A stretch of 64,000 nucleotides of DNA from the NCBI GenBank assembly GCA_001949185.1, contig BDGG01000008.1:1751576-1815575 (forward strand), written 5' to 3'. Numbering within the stretch: position 1 is the first letter of the stretch; every line of letters begins with the position of its first letter. Below the pieces are notes generated by a model. That model was not told the origin of the DNA. It worked only from the letters and a program-made list of their open reading frames with translations, and ran no database searches. The position numbers and the translations under genes are program-made. This document shows, in pieces, positions 21,475 to 34,000 of the stretch. Source of the DNA: Ramazzottius varieornatus. Its lineage: Eukaryota; Tardigrada; Eutardigrada; Parachela; Ramazzottiidae.

Positions 21475-23144
21475 CTAAATCTCACTCTTCTTCCTGCTGG
21501 CCCAGAAATCTTCCCAGTCGAATGGAGTGAACTCTGGGGAAATAGGAAGCGTCAAATAAAATCATCTGTCCGTGCGCTGAGTTCAAAGTTGCTCGAAAAT
21601 TATTCACTGCTCGTCAATCAATAAGCCTGTCAAAACTGTTTTGGGGCTGGCAAGCCGCTCAGGACAAACACAACTTGCTCACCGCCCTGAACACACGCAT
21701 GAGATACTTACCGATTGGCTTGCCGTGTTCGCTGGGATCGTAAATTCGGCCTCGTCCGGCTTGAATGGCTTTCTTTGCTTCCTTGAAGGCTATAAATATT
21801 CCAGAATGCACGTAAACCACCATGAGGCATCCTCTATGGGCGGCCGATGAGTGCATAAGTAAATGTGCTCTCAAAATCTTACAGCATACACTTTTGATAT
21901 GTATCAAAACAGTAGGGTACTGTTTTGAACTGTACTATATTGTAGACCAAAAAAGTACCCTACTGTTTTGAACCATACTGTAGTATAGATCAAAACTGAT
22001 GCATACCAGTTTTGATCTATACTGTGACATTAGTCAAAAATGTACCATACTGTATTGTGTGGTACTTGCACTCACAAAACTGCTGTACTTTTCGATAGTA
22101 CTTTTGTAGAGTTGGTTTCTGTGTGCGATGTCCCATATGAATACAGTAATCCGCAGGCGTGGCTTTATTCATGTAGGACATCACAAACAGAAACCAACTC
22201 TCCAAAAGTACTATCAAAAAGTTTAGCAGTTTTGTGAGTACAAGCACCACACAAAACAGTATGGTACATTTTTGACTAATGTCACACTATAGATCAAAAC
22301 CGATATGCATCAGTTTTGATCTATACTACAGTATAGTTCGAAAAGTAGGGTACTTTTTTGGCCTGTACTATAGTATAGTTCAAAACAGTACCCTACTGTT
22401 TTGATACATATCAAAAGTGTGTGCTGTAAGATTTTGAGAGCACATTTACTTATGCACTCATCGGCCGCCCATAATTCTCTGCCTTCAAAATAACAAATTT
22501 CGCAATCCGGTCGACTGCAATGCACAGTGACAGGCAGGCGAATACGAAAACACGACGCACCTTTCTCCATGTGGTCTAGAACTTCTTTATGGTTGAATGG
22601 CCTTCCTGAAACTCTGGTGTTCCGAGGAGAGGCAGGGGTCGGTTGAGCAGCGGTCAGAGGTTTCTTAAAGGAGGATGAGGGGAAGAAGACATGACTAGAC
22701 TGGAGCATCGGCTGACCACGAGGATGTGCGTAGGATTCCTTTTGGGCAATGACGGCGCCCTGACGGGCAACGGCGCTTCCTGGTCGCTCCAACTCCTGGC
22801 TCGAGGACCTATCAAAAAACTTCTGATTATATTCCTATGTAACACACTCCGAGATCATAGACTTACCCAGCGGAGGATGTGCGACTCAGAGGTGTGGAGA
22901 TGGAAGGAGAAGTTGGCGTGCCCGATGAGCTATCATGACTTCCTGTCGATCCCGCGCGGTAGACATGCTGCCGCTGCTGCGAATCCCGTCCGTAATTCAG
23001 ATTTTCATTCCGTGATTTTCCAGAAGCTCCACCAAAGTCTCGTCTATTGTAATCCGGATTGTTGTTATAGAAAACTACGGAAGACATGACCAGTGAAATT
23101 AATTCGAGGTATATTCCGTAGTGGATCACACAAGCCACAAGCAT
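21475..23144 (-). CDS. Unrecognised Ser/Pro-rich protein with conserved-looking C-terminal motif
   Basis: Four minus-strand exons (23144-22867, 22808-22561, 21789-21712, 21533-21475) splice with phases 2, 1 and 1 to a TAG stop, giving 220 aa. From the ATG at 23144 the N-terminus is a hydrophobic segment (MLVACVIHYGIYLELISLV); an alternative ATG at 23087 gives a soluble 201-aa form beginning MSSVVFYNNNPDYNRRDFGG. The middle is Ser/Thr/Pro-rich and probably disordered. The end is compact and charged (EAKKAIQAGRGRIYDPSEHG, then EFTPFDWEDFWASRKKSEI), which looks like a conserved short motif, but I cannot name the family. Intron 2 is stretched by a 635-bp foldback element. It is divergently oriented to the XTBD gene, about 840 bp away. 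Confidence 0.65.
21837..22471. mobile_element. 635-bp foldback element (near-complete palindrome)
   Basis: The left arm, beginning TGGGCGGCCGATGAGTGCAT at 21837, is mirrored almost base for base to 22471 around a centre near 22155, giving arms of about 310 bp. TA dinucleotides flank both ends (21835-21836, 22472-22473). The arms contain smaller nested palindromes around CAAAACAGTAGGGTACTGTTTTG. No coding capacity. It sits in intron 2 of the minus-strand gene above. Confidence 0.9.
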
Positions 23145-23982
23145 CAGCGTCACCACGTGACGTAACACACGGTGATTAACCGTAGAAATCCACGTGACCG
23201 CGCTAGTTACAAGAGAAACCGCACAGCTGCGCGGTCAGCTGACGACATCACTTTCGATCAAGGCTGCGCCATTTACCTTTGCCTTTCTGCCGGTACGTCT
23301 GGGATTTAATCGCGCTTGAAGATGTAGTCACGGGAGGATACATCTACTTGATATTCCGCAAAGTGAGGGACATGAAAGATGAGGTTGTGGATGGATTGAC
23401 AAGCGACAGGAGCACGAAGGCAAAAGAACGTTCAATGTTCACCGCAGCGCACTTTCGGAATGGTGATAGCCGATAGTGGTGGATTTGCCGATCGGCAGCT
23501 TCGCAAAACGCCTTACGCCCGTCTCGGCTAAGTTAGCATCAAAATTAGGTCCAGACAGCCCCGCCCTTTCTGTCTCTCTTCCTGCTGTATCAGCGACCAC
23601 ACATCCGCCGCTGCGATGACGTCACGATCAGCTGGAGTCGTTATTAATCAGGCAGGAGCGTCTGCAACCGAAAACGTTATCCTAACGTCAGAGTACCTTG
23701 CTAAAGGCAGGTGTAGTGGTAGAGTAGCCGGTTTACGTCATTAACTGGTTTTGTGTCTAATGATTCAGAAAAGAACCATAATTGTGATTGACTCCCTCGG
23801 TACGCGTACTGTGCGTAGGCAATCAACCACCGTCAGCTCCGTAAAGGGGTTGATTGTCTATTTTCCTTCAAACAGAATCTCCATTCAATTGTGTTTTCGC
23901 GCAGCAAGAAAGATCTCCCGCTGATCATCTTGTATTCAGATCTCCGATCTCATTCTAGGAACACCCTTCTGTTGCTGGCAGG
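23145..23982. other. Shared upstream region of two divergent genes
   Basis: No exon was recognised between the divergent starts of the unrecognised minus-strand gene and the XTBD gene. It probably contains both promoters; no clear TATA box was picked out. Confidence 0.4.
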
Positions 23983-24360
23983 ATGGCAGAAGTTGGGAAC
24001 GCTTCTGGGAAGCCGTCGACAACTTCACAGCTATCCAGCACCTTTCCTTTCCAGAAGGCTTCGCACGAGACCAAAGTCCAGTGGGAATATCGGAAGCGCT
24101 TTCTTGAGTACTACAACGGACAGTATCCGGACGATCAACTGGAGTGCTGGTCCAAAATTATATCCAACGCTAAATTTTATGGTTGCAAGTAAGGAATTCA
24201 TCGACATCAGGCTCATGTGCTGTACAGTTCTGCGCATCGTTCCGTTGATTCCGTCCTGATTTGGCAAAATTTTCTTTGCAGGTACAACAAGGTGGTCATG
24301 GACCAGCTGAACGAACTGTTACCCGCCATAGGAGAAGACAGAATTCTTCCTCGTAGCTGA
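23983..24360 (+). CDS. CDKN2AIPNL: XTBD-domain protein, CDKN2AIPNL-like
   Basis: Two exons (23983-24188, 24282-24360; intron phase 2) encode 94 aa. Residues about 30-85 match the XRN2-binding XTB domain: a Trp-containing start (WEYRKRFLEYYNG), then LECWSKIISNAKFYGCKYNK and VMDQLNELLPAIGED, the same order as LFLGCSYNK...LLDKV in small CDKN2AIP N-terminal-like proteins (about 116 aa in mammals). Proteins of this family bind the nuclear 5'-3' exoribonuclease XRN2 and affect its stability or localisation. The first 25 residues are Ser/Thr-rich and variable. The match rests on remembered family features, and the GCxYN context makes it fairly convincing. Confidence 0.72.
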
Positions 24361-24924
24361 AGCACTGATCGTGGTAATGGATTAAAAATTTTTCTGTGAT
24401 GCGTCCAGGGTACGTCGCACGTCGGAGCGTTTCGTCTTTTTGAGAAAGAATAGCACTTGAATGCTTTTTGTTTACTTTTATTGTTGTCTTTCTGTAATTT
24501 ATTTGGCTACTTAGGCTACTCCGATTTTTGCGCATTTCCTGCACGTTTCGTGTGCGCCCTTTTGGCGTGGAAGGTATGCATTCCGGAGGAAGGTAGCCAG
24601 ATCCCCCACATGGAAGGATCACTTCCGGCTGAAACATCGAAATAATAATTTATTATCGCCATGATATCGGCAACCCGCTGGCAGTGTTGTGTTACTTTTG
24701 CGACCACTGGCGTCCATCAATCAAAACAAAGACCTGTTTCAAGCTATGCATGTTCGCTTGATTGCTGATTGACTGAAACGAACGGAATCTCAGTTTTTTC
24801 GTTTGAAAATTGACAAATCTTTTGCCATTTTTCGTTTTCCAACTTTTCTTCTGTTCCCGTCCGATCGTCATCCTGCAAACAGCCGTTTTGCTCTGTTGTT
24901 TGACAGCATTGACTAGAGATTAGG
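24361..24924. other. Intergenic, no gene recognised
   Basis: Short stretch between the XTBD and ARPC2 genes, expected to contain the ARPC2 promoter. No exon or repeat was identified. Confidence 0.4.
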
Positions 24925-26507
24925 ATGATTCTGCTGGAGATCAAGAATCGTATCGTAGAGGAGACTTTCAAACTACGATTCGAGAATGCCAAGCAAGGGT
25001 AAACTTTGTACATTTGTCTGCCCCTGTCGACCCTGATACAGTGATGCTCGTTGTACCAGTATTACACCCATCCTTTGCAGGAACAAGCCCGAGAATGTGG
25101 ACATCACTTTTGCAGACTTCGATGGAGTGTTATTCCATGTGTCGAACCCGAATGGAGACAAGTCAAAATTACGAGCAAGTCTTCTTCCTCAGCCATCGGC
25201 TATACGATTGATTGCTTGATGGGTTGTTTTTCTAGATGAGCGTCTCGCTGAAATTCTACAAAGAGCTCCAAAGTCACGGTTGCGACGACCTTCTGAAACA
25301 ACAGTATGCAGCGTTTCTGTGTCCAACGGAAGAAGGGTACAGCGTTAGCCTGGAATACGAGCTCGACAAGATCGCCGCGTGCAGTCAAGAAGAGATCGAC
25401 CAAGTGATCGCACAAGCAGCTTTCATCAAGCGCAACTGTTTCGCTTCGGTCTTTGAGAAATACTTTAACTTCTTGGAAAAAGGTGAACTGGGACATGAAA
25501 GGGCTGTCATTCACTACCGCGACGATGAAACAATGTAAGATGACTCTTGGAAATATTGCCGATATGGGAGGGGGGCTGTGGGAGCTCGGCATACAAACTC
25601 GACAAGATTGTTTTCTCAAGTGAAGTGGCGCACGTTTTTAAAGGTGTTAATCGAAAGCGTGCACCACTTGGAGAAACGATCTTGTAGAGTATGGTCCGGT
25701 CATCACTGACGGCGTTTTATATTCGTTTGTAGGTATGTCGAAGCGCAGCATGACCGAGTGACGGTCATCTTCAGCACGGTGTTCAAGAGCGCGGATGATA
25801 TCGTCATCGGGAAAATCTTCTTGCAAGAATTCAAGGAAGGCCGCCGCGCTTCCGCCACAGCGCCACAAGTTCTCTTCTCGCACAGAGACCCACCTGGAGA
25901 ATTACAAGGAACCGACGCTCGAGTTGGTGAGAATATCGGATATATCACATTTGGTAAGTTCACAATCCGTTCGGTGTGTATGTACCCCAGATACCGCCAG
26001 AAAATACCCTGGAGTTTCTTTTGGGGCGTCACAGTGTTGTTGCCTCGCCACATCAACAAACAAGCCCGGGATAACACCATCAACCTGATCCACACAGTCC
26101 GTGATTACATTCACTACCACATCAAGTGCTCCAAGGCCTATATCCATTCACGGATGCGAGCAAAGACTTCCGAGTTCGTCAAGGTCTTGAACAGGGCGCG
26201 ACCAGAGCCTAAAGACAGGACACGCAAAACTATCACGTAAGAAAGGGGAGGCCGGCAAACGGACTCAACAAGATAGTTTTCTCCAGTGGCGCACTTTTCA
26301 GCATTATCTGTTGAATGGGTGCGCCACATTGGAAAAACTATCTTGAGTTCATTTGCCGAAGGCCCCAAAACATCGGATTCGGTCCTTTATAGTTGGTTTT
26401 TCTTCCCGAAGGATGGGCTGACGTCAGTTTTGACCCGACTACATCATCTTTCTGACTTTTGGTGTTTTTTTTCCAGGGGCAAGACCTTCGTCCAAGCTGA
26501 ATACTGA
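24925..26507 (+). CDS. ARPC2: Actin-related protein 2/3 complex subunit 2 (p34-Arc)
   Basis: Six exons (24925-24998, 25081-25174, 25236-25534, 25733-25953, 26035-26236, 26477-26507) give 306 aa, close to the usual 300. ARPC2 is the core structural subunit that, with ARPC4, clamps the Arp2/3 complex to the side of a mother actin filament during branched nucleation in the cytoplasm. The sequence follows the family from end to end: [143 protein letters not shown]. Intron 2 uses a GC donor (GCAAGT at 25175), the only way to keep frame and family sequence. Introns 3 and 5 each hold a family D hairpin. Expected to be constitutively expressed. Confidence 0.97.
25597..25690. mobile_element. Family D hairpin, copy 1 (ARPC2 intron 3)
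   Basis: Inverted ends ACTCGACAAGATTGTTTTCTC and AGAAACGATCTTGTAGAGT surround the core GTGGCGCAC...GTGCACCAC. Further copies lie at 26250, 33385, 34053, 35278 and 52193, mostly in introns. Confidence 0.75.
26250..26374. mobile_element. Family D hairpin, copy 2 (ARPC2 intron 5)
   Basis: Inverted arms GGCCGGCAAACGGACTCAAC and GAGTTCATTTGCCGAAGGCC flank the core AGTGGCGCAC...GTGCGCCACAT. About 125 bp and non-coding. Confidence 0.75.
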
Positions 26508-26888
26508 CACATACCGCTGAAACACCAATGCGCTTCTATGGTTCCTCGTTTCCAGTTATCTGCAGCTTCAAAGTCTCAACGGTCGGTCGCTTCGATTCGC
26601 CTTGTAAGTTTAACTTTTACTTCGATCAATAATGGTTGTTGTTCCAGTTCGCAGTTTGCAGTTTTATTTTTTATACATTCGTAAATGTGAAGCAACACTC
26701 ACGACGGTCTCGTCGTTTCGGAGTCTATGAAATCAAGGCCGAAAAACCACAAAAAATGAACATATCGAACATTCCTGTATACGATACGCCAAGCAACTGC
26801 TACAAAAGTTCAACGTAAGGCTTCGGAAACGTAAGGCAAAGAATACTGAAATGATTTTGTCGATGTTTGCCCACGTCGACGTCGCAGG

Positions 26889-28782
26889 TCAAAAAGACAC
26901 TTCCGTTCCAGCTCGGCTGTGATACGGTGAAACGCTTCCGGGCATGTACACAGGCGCTCGTGGGGCAGGACTAGGTTGTCTCGTTCCACTGTGACCGTAA
27001 GCGGCTTCCACCGCTTGCGACGTGTTCGAATCCATATTCACTCCTGAATGCATTCCCGCATTCAGGAGCGAGCTGACTTTCGACCCAACACCACCATCCT
27101 TCGCCGGCGGTGCTTGCAGGTGCTTGTATGCCCTCACGTTATCCACCCCATTCAACAGCCCATTTACAGCGTGACCATTCCTCATCACGCGATAGATAGG
27201 GTCGTTTGATGCGTTGCTAGAGTTGTTGTAGATGGACGAAGGTCGGACGGAAGTTCGCCGTGTGGACCCAGCTGGTAGAGGGTTGTTCCGGAGAGGGTTA
27301 GACGGAAGAACTCCGTTAGTGTAACTGTTGGACTGGTTAGGGATTGTGCTGGTGTAGGGAAGATCGTTAGGTTTGATGGACCTTGAGGTTGTTTCATAGG
27401 TGGAGTTTCGGAAGTTGGACAGGGTGGTGGGTTTGGTGGAGATACCGTAGAGCTCGTCGGGAGTACTGTGGTCGGTGCTGGATGGTTTGAGAGTTAGGGA
27501 ATAGTTGGGTAGTGGGTTGGATTTCCGATCTTCGAAGCAGGTGGCATCTAAAGCGAAACGAAGAGTTCGTTTCTTCTAGCTGAAGGGAAAGTTTCCGCTT
27601 TCATAAGGCTTTGCTTACCTTTCCCTCGATAAAACACAGCCAGGAACCCTCCGCTGATGAGTGCGAAAATCTGTAGAAAAAGTCATGGGTATAATTTCTG
27701 GTCGGTAAACAAATGTCATGAGTCCTGTCTCGATAGCCACTCTCGATGAGGTTTGGTGGTTCTTCCAAATCACATCGGGAAGCTAAAACCATGTGCAGTG
27801 TAGCACACTTCTTTTAGGGTCTTTGAGGGAAGGTCTATTTTGTGCTCTGCTTTGACGTGGAACTTACGCTGAGAAGGATCTGAATGGAAGAGTGCGCCAC
27901 TTCCACGTATTGATAGTCCAGGAGGCATTGTTCCACACGGACGATTTGTGGCTTGAAGGAAATGGGATCGATGGCGGAAAAGTTATACGTAGGCATACAT
28001 CCGGGTCCGTTCGCTAGCCACCAGTTCGACGTCCTCGTTCCCAGGTTCAGTACGTGCATATCCTGTGCGGAGAACTCGAACGTGGACGAACTGGTATAGC
28101 TGGATTTCGCGAATACGTACCGTGATTGAGTTGATTTTAACTTACTTTTCGTAGTTCGCCAACGTCCAAATGCAGGCAAACGACGAACGCGTTCCAGCCG
28201 ATCCATAACAGGTTCCACACAACAGCCTGTCAACAGCCAACAAAATCATGACAGTGAGCAAACAAAGTGCTGACAACAATAGCTCTGAACAAAGTTCATC
28301 TGAATACCATTAGAATGTTTTTGGGTTTGTTCGAGTCAGAAGAGCATGCCAAACAAATTTCACTCAGAATAACCAACTGCAAGTTTACGATTGCATTCGC
28401 TTTTACAAATCGGCATGAAGCAAATTCTCTTGTTGTAACTCAGTATAACACCTGTCGAAATTTTACATACCAGGAGGATGTACCCGCAGCGGTACTGGAG
28501 GACGCCAAAAATCCCGAGGATCACACAGATAACATGAAGAAAGTTTAGTCCAATGGACAGCCACATATAGCCCATAAAATCGAAAACTTGTCTTTCGAAA
28601 ATTGCAATCTGAAAATAATCCACATATTTGAATAATCAACGTGAAAAGATGGATCGCGAAATGCGGAATTTGTGCAGACAAATGCGGAAAGCGTTATCAA
28701 CAAGAAACTAATTTTCCGTACTTACCAGCTGAATAATGCTGACCACCAGATACAAAGAGCGAACTCCGCGGTGTTGTCCCAT
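26889..28782 (-). CDS. NKAIN: Na+/K+-transporting ATPase subunit beta-interacting protein (NKAIN) with long C-terminal tail
   Basis: Six minus-strand exons (28782-28726, 28608-28471, 28226-28146, 28062-27868, 27670-27619, 27547-26889) give 393 aa. The first four introns are phase 0 and the last is phase 1. NKAIN proteins are small multi-pass plasma-membrane proteins, mainly neuronal, that interact with the Na,K-ATPase beta subunit. Family landmarks in order: TM1 LYLVVSIIQL, then AIFERQVFDFMGYMW, TM2 LNFLHVICVILGIFGVLQYR, TM3 WNLLWIGWNAFVVCLHLDVG, the extracellular loop SNWWLANGPGCM, and TM4 IFALISGGFLAVFY. Vertebrate members are about 200 aa. Here a 219-residue Ser/Asn/Pro-rich cytoplasmic tail follows TM4, all in the last exon. 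Start and end are well supported by the frame. Function of the tail is unknown. Confidence 0.93.
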
Positions 28783-31047
28783 CTTGCGCCGAATACTCGT
28801 TGTTTTTCAAATTTTTCCAGATACCGCAAATTCAGTCGGACGATAACCACACTCGGTCTCGATGGTGTAATATGGAAGCTTATCAGCTAATGATCACCGT
28901 CCGTCCAGCGCTACCACATATTTTAGAATACATCCTCCTCAAGGTTGTCCATTGTCAAGTGCAGCTGAGCAGCCAACCTGTAATTAAACGCAAAAGAGTG
29001 GTCCAGTTGTATCGGCGTACCAGTACTGAACTGAGATCAAGAGCAAGTCTGGGCTTGATCGACCCACGTAAACGCCAACGTTCAAGTCGGCTGATAACGC
29101 TGTATTAATTTGTCTCGCTTGCCTACTCCCGAGATCCTCCATTATCAGTAGCTTTGTTAGCCTACCGGTAGAGCTTGATGTCTAAGCCTCTTTTAACGTC
29201 ACGCCAGCTCTTGGCAGGCAGGTATCTCAACCCAACCACATTGAAGTACGAGGTAAACGACATAATTTGGGCATATCAATTTTCGCACCATAATTCGGGC
29301 AACGCGAAAGGTTTGAACATTACCTTCAACGCTTGATTCATCTCTCATCGTACGTGTGTTGATACAACATTACGCTTTTTAACATTGGACAGACCCATCT
29401 CTATCCCAGGCCAAATTCCCGTAATTTACAACGCTTTCCCGTTCTCAAACCTATTTAAACCTCGAGGAGATGGATCAGTCTACCTCGGGAAACAAGAAGC
29501 GGTTCATTACGCGCAGCAGGAGCTGAGAAAAAATATGCCCGAATTACGAGTGAAAAACCCCTATGCCCGAATTATGTCGTTTACCTCGTACTCGTGCCTG
29601 TCGACTTACCGTCTGAAGCTCACTTGATCGACTCTGCATATCAAGCAGAGCTTGATTGAGCTGACTGGCTTACATTGACAGAAGATCGTAGAGCTGACTT
29701 ACCTGTTGCGACTTGAACTCAGATTACACTTGGTCGTACATTGTTGAAAGAGGTTTATGTAGAAAACAATGTGACGAACTTAAGATTACATAATGGTGGG
29801 AAGGATCCGTGGGAACTGGTTCAGCACACTATGTGCCTGGTCGGCCGTTTTGATAAGACTTTTACCACTTTGTGTAGGATGGGGACAGTGAGGAGAAAAT
29901 GAGCGAGACAGCCAGCTGCGTGATATTCTCCGGAAGGTGGTAAAGGTGGCAACAATGTTTAGCTTGCGCCTCTTGTTCGCCGATGGACACTGTCCACTTT
30001 TGAAGAGAGCATATGGTTGAACCAGTCAGTCTAAGCATGCGCAGGTGCCTATGGAAGGCTTAAAGAGAGAAAGGAATTCAGAATACCGAAGTCTGTCCGC
30101 TGGTCAGGTTAACGGGAGGGTGATCATTATTGCTTCCGCTCGATAGGTGGCGCTGCGCGTACAGTATATAGGCGGTAAGCCCGACCACCATCATGAGCTC
30201 TGAATTTCAGAAAGATCGACGCTGTCTGCAGACAGGTTCATGGAATCTGATCGTATGATAGTACCAAATGACGCAAAAATTTGTGAGTCGTGAAGGATTA
30301 CCATCTTGGAGATGGACATGTACACAATGACAATCACCATAATGCAAGGTTCATCGATGTTTATCGTTGCTCGCCTAAAGCTTGACAAATATGTGGTTGC
30401 CGTGTTGCGCCCTTTCGATTTCTTTCGCACGCGAGCAGGCTTGGCCACCGGCACAACCTATTTTCCTCGTATTTTGTGAATTCCTGATCGTTCTCTCCTG
30501 TTGTTCGTCGCTCGCTGTTCGAGGAAGGTCCGTCATCGAGTTTTTGGAATATTTGATCGCGGTTATACAGAAACTGCAGCTTTCAGCGAACCAATTGTTG
30601 CTCGCACCAGCCAGCCGCATGTCCGGCATACCGGCGAACATTTGCGCTATTCTTTCACTCTAGGCATCGCTGATTCATTTCTCCAAGTACGTACTTATAT
30701 CGTACCTTTTCTCGCTTTATGACGTTTATATTTTACTGGTCTGGCAAAGAAAAAAGCGCATGCGGATGTATATGTGAGCAATTTGCTGACAAAGCACCTC
30801 TTTTCTTACCGGTTAACAACAAGTCCACCGCTCAAAGGCGCTTGAATTTGTTTGCAGCGGCAGTTTTCATACCGGATCAAAACAGTTTATTATTCCGCCT
30901 GAAACCATATTTACAACTTTCACGGTATCTGCCACATCAAATATAGCTACTTTCACCCCTTGCTTGTCTCCAGAATTGCTGTTAGTTCCGTCGGAATAAA
31001 CTATCCACCATTTGACCAGCCAGTCTTTGCGTCCTGCGCGTGTCAAC
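28783..31047. other. Intergenic region with one MITE, no gene recognised
   Basis: This is upstream of both NKAIN (minus) and the macroglobulin gene (plus). Apart from the MITE at 29247-29590, no exon chain or motif was recognised. Open frames around 30150-30720 lack family features. Confidence 0.45.
29247..29590. mobile_element. MITE family H
   Basis: 344 bp bounded by TACGAGGTAAACGACATAAT and its near-perfect complement ATTATGTCGTTTACCTCGTA, extended inward by GGGCAT/ATGCCC. The TACGAGG ends resemble those of family A at 3914 and 41140, so the two families may share a transposase. Confidence 0.8.
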
Positions 31048-34000
31048 ATGGGAACCACGGGTTGGTTGTCCCTTCTAGCGTTACTCGTTGGAGCAGCCGT
31101 TGCAGAAAATGATGCCACCATGCAACTTGTTGATCTTGTCCAGGATGTCGACTTTACTCCACCTCCGTAAGCAAAATTTAACACAGATCAAATGGGTGAC
31201 CGCCAAACAAACGGGTGTCCGCAATGTCGAGAGGATCGTTGTCTCAGCTGGCGCGTTTTTCGGTGGAACTGGCTGGTAATGTGCGCTAGTTGAGGTGACA
31301 GTCATTCCGAGATTGTTTGCCGGCCACCCCAATTTTTTTTTCCTATTTCCAATGTTTTTATTTCTCCGACCGGTTATTAGGATCGTGTATTATGTGACTT
31401 CGCCGAGGGTAGTTCGCAATGCTCGTCCCTATCCCGTCTCGGTGACCATCCAGAACGCTTCGTCGCCGGTTGCAATCAGCATTCAACTGATGGAAAAGTT
31501 TACGCCCTTCTATCGATATGGGGATGCGTTAGAAACTGACTATTCCGAGAAGGAAACAGTTTTGGCTGTCATCAATGGAACGGTGAACCCCAGAACCACG
31601 CAAAAGTTTACCCTTCCCGTAAGTACACGTGCAGTGGGGTAAACGAGCTGGGTGAACGAAACCCACAAGATTGTATGCTTTGACTTTGCTTAGGTTCCGG
31701 CAGTGGGAAAGGACTTTGGGAACCGGTGGGGGAGAGGCAGCTCAAATCGTGGACTGCGAATACAAGGGCGAGACAGCAACGGAAACAGTTTCACCGATGA
31801 GTCCTACCAGATAAACATTGAAAAGAAGAACAATCTCATCTTCATACAAACCGATAAGCCCTTGTACAAACTGGGAGACAGCGTCAAGTTTCGTGTTATC
31901 GTCGTCGATCTGTCCTTGAAGCCGGCCAGAGTGCCGGTGGATATCAAGATTTACGTAAGTCACACCTTTCTGACTGCCGTATTTTAATCCTTACAGCTAC
32001 AGTATTCCCTACTATGACGTCTGTGCTTGAAAAGTGAAAAAAAAAGATTTCGTCTTTCGCAGGACCCACAGAGAAATTTGATTCAACAGTTTCTCCAAGT
32101 AAACCAAGCGAACGGTAAGAGAGCAGTAAGCCCACGATATTAAATTTTGACCATTTTGGTACAATATATTTCAGCCGTTGACGTTTACAGCTCCTGCCGA
32201 CCAGCAAGCTGGATTCTTCGCCAGTGATGTTCAGTTGGCTTCCGAAGCGCCGCTGGGTAGCTGGTCGATCGAAGTTTCCGCCTCGGAAGACGAAACACAG
32301 ACCAAGAGCTTCCCAGTTGAGGAGTACGTCTTGCCTCGGTTCGACGTCAAGCTTAGCGCCCCTGCTTACATTATCCCGATCCAGGACTCCTTCGAAGTCA
32401 CACTGACTGCCAAGTAAGTCGCGAATAAGTATCGACAGATTTTCCAACTTGCCCAAAGTCGCTGCGGAGGTTACAGTTAGACATTACATTGCAGTTATAC
32501 TTTTGGCGAGCCCGTCAAAGGCAAAGCTGAGATTCGAGTCAGCGGACCCGGAAAATGGGTGTATGAATTGCGTCGGGAACTGAAGAACACCCGTAACTTC
32601 ACCATCGATGTAAGAATAACCTTCGAGAAAAGTTACGTCCTCCCTCCGACTACCTCCAATCAAATTCGTTCGCGACTGTATTCCACTTTTTGAGAATATA
32701 TGAGGAACCATATCCAACAATACTATGGGCAAAATTCTTGCAGGATTTTAATGGAACCGCAAAGGTGCGCGTCTACGTCCGCGATCTAGTCAACGACACC
32801 AACGAATTCTCGGACTGGAATGCCATCTCCATCGTGGCCAACGTGACCGAAGGCACGACCCAGTTGGAACGTCAAGCCAACACACAGGCCGTTACCCTCA
32901 AACGCCAAGCCTACAAGCTGGACATTGTCAAGTCCACCAATACCTTCAAGCCCGGCTTCCCCTACACCATCTATGTCACCGCCACCCAACACGACGGACG
33001 ACCCATCCCACCTACCACCAAGAAGATGGTGGTCAAGATCAGTTCCAGTGGCTCCGCCTTCTCCAGCGGGTACTTCGATGACGAGATCAAGACTTTTGCT
33101 GTACCGGCGAACGGCAGCGCGATGATTACGATCACGCCTGCAAAAGAAGCCAGGAACATTTTCTTCACCGCCAGACTGGGGAAGGTGTCGGCTACCACCA
33201 GCATCGGCGGATTCGACTCGCCCAGTAACTCCTTCATGCAGATTTACCCGATCACGAAGAACATCTCCGTGGGACAGACCGCCGTGTTTGATGTCCGCTT
33301 GACCAACCCGTTCACTCTGCTAAACTACACGGTAGGTCGAGAATAAACTGGAATCGCGTAGGCAAATAATTTCACCCGGATCGTTTCCCAAGTGGTGCAC
33401 GTTCTCAGCCAACAACAATGAGATCGTGCGCCACCCTGAGACGAGAATTTAGGTTGCGTCATTTGCTGACGTCGGTTATAACAAAGGATGGCTCGCTACT
33501 TCTAACAATTTTTTAACGCTTTTTCTGCCACAGGATAGTTGCTTGACGAAGAAGGGTTAAGACCAAACCAAAGGCTGTTTTCTTTCTAGATGGTTGCGAA
33601 AGGACAAGTTCTGATGGAATCTTCCGTGCCGGTGAAAGACACCTCCGCCACCATTACGATACCAGTTACGGTCCAGATGGCACCACGAGCACGCCTGCTT
33701 ACCTTCTACATGCGGCCGGACAGCGAAGTCGTCGCCAACGTCATTGACTTTGAAGTTTCCGGCTTACTCCAGAACAACGTACGTTCCAGCTCTGTTTCAC
33801 GTTTCTTCTCACTGTTGGGCATTCCGTCATTGAAGTTTCTGAACAGGTAACCGTCTCTGTCAGAGCACAGAACCGTACCGAATATGCCGAACCCGGCGAG
33901 TCTGTTTCCGTACGGGTTGAGACTGCACCCCACTCTTTCGTTGGTATGTTGGCCATGGACCAAAGTCTTCTGTTACTCAAATCCGGAAACGACATCACCG

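Noticed and set aside
23145-23168. Extended N-terminus of the unrecognised minus-strand gene
   Set aside because: It would need a GTG start; the first ATG in frame is at 23144.
27886-27897. GTGCGCCACTT core of the family D repeat inside an NKAIN exon
   Set aside because: It lies in conserved coding sequence without the pairing arm, so it is coincidental.
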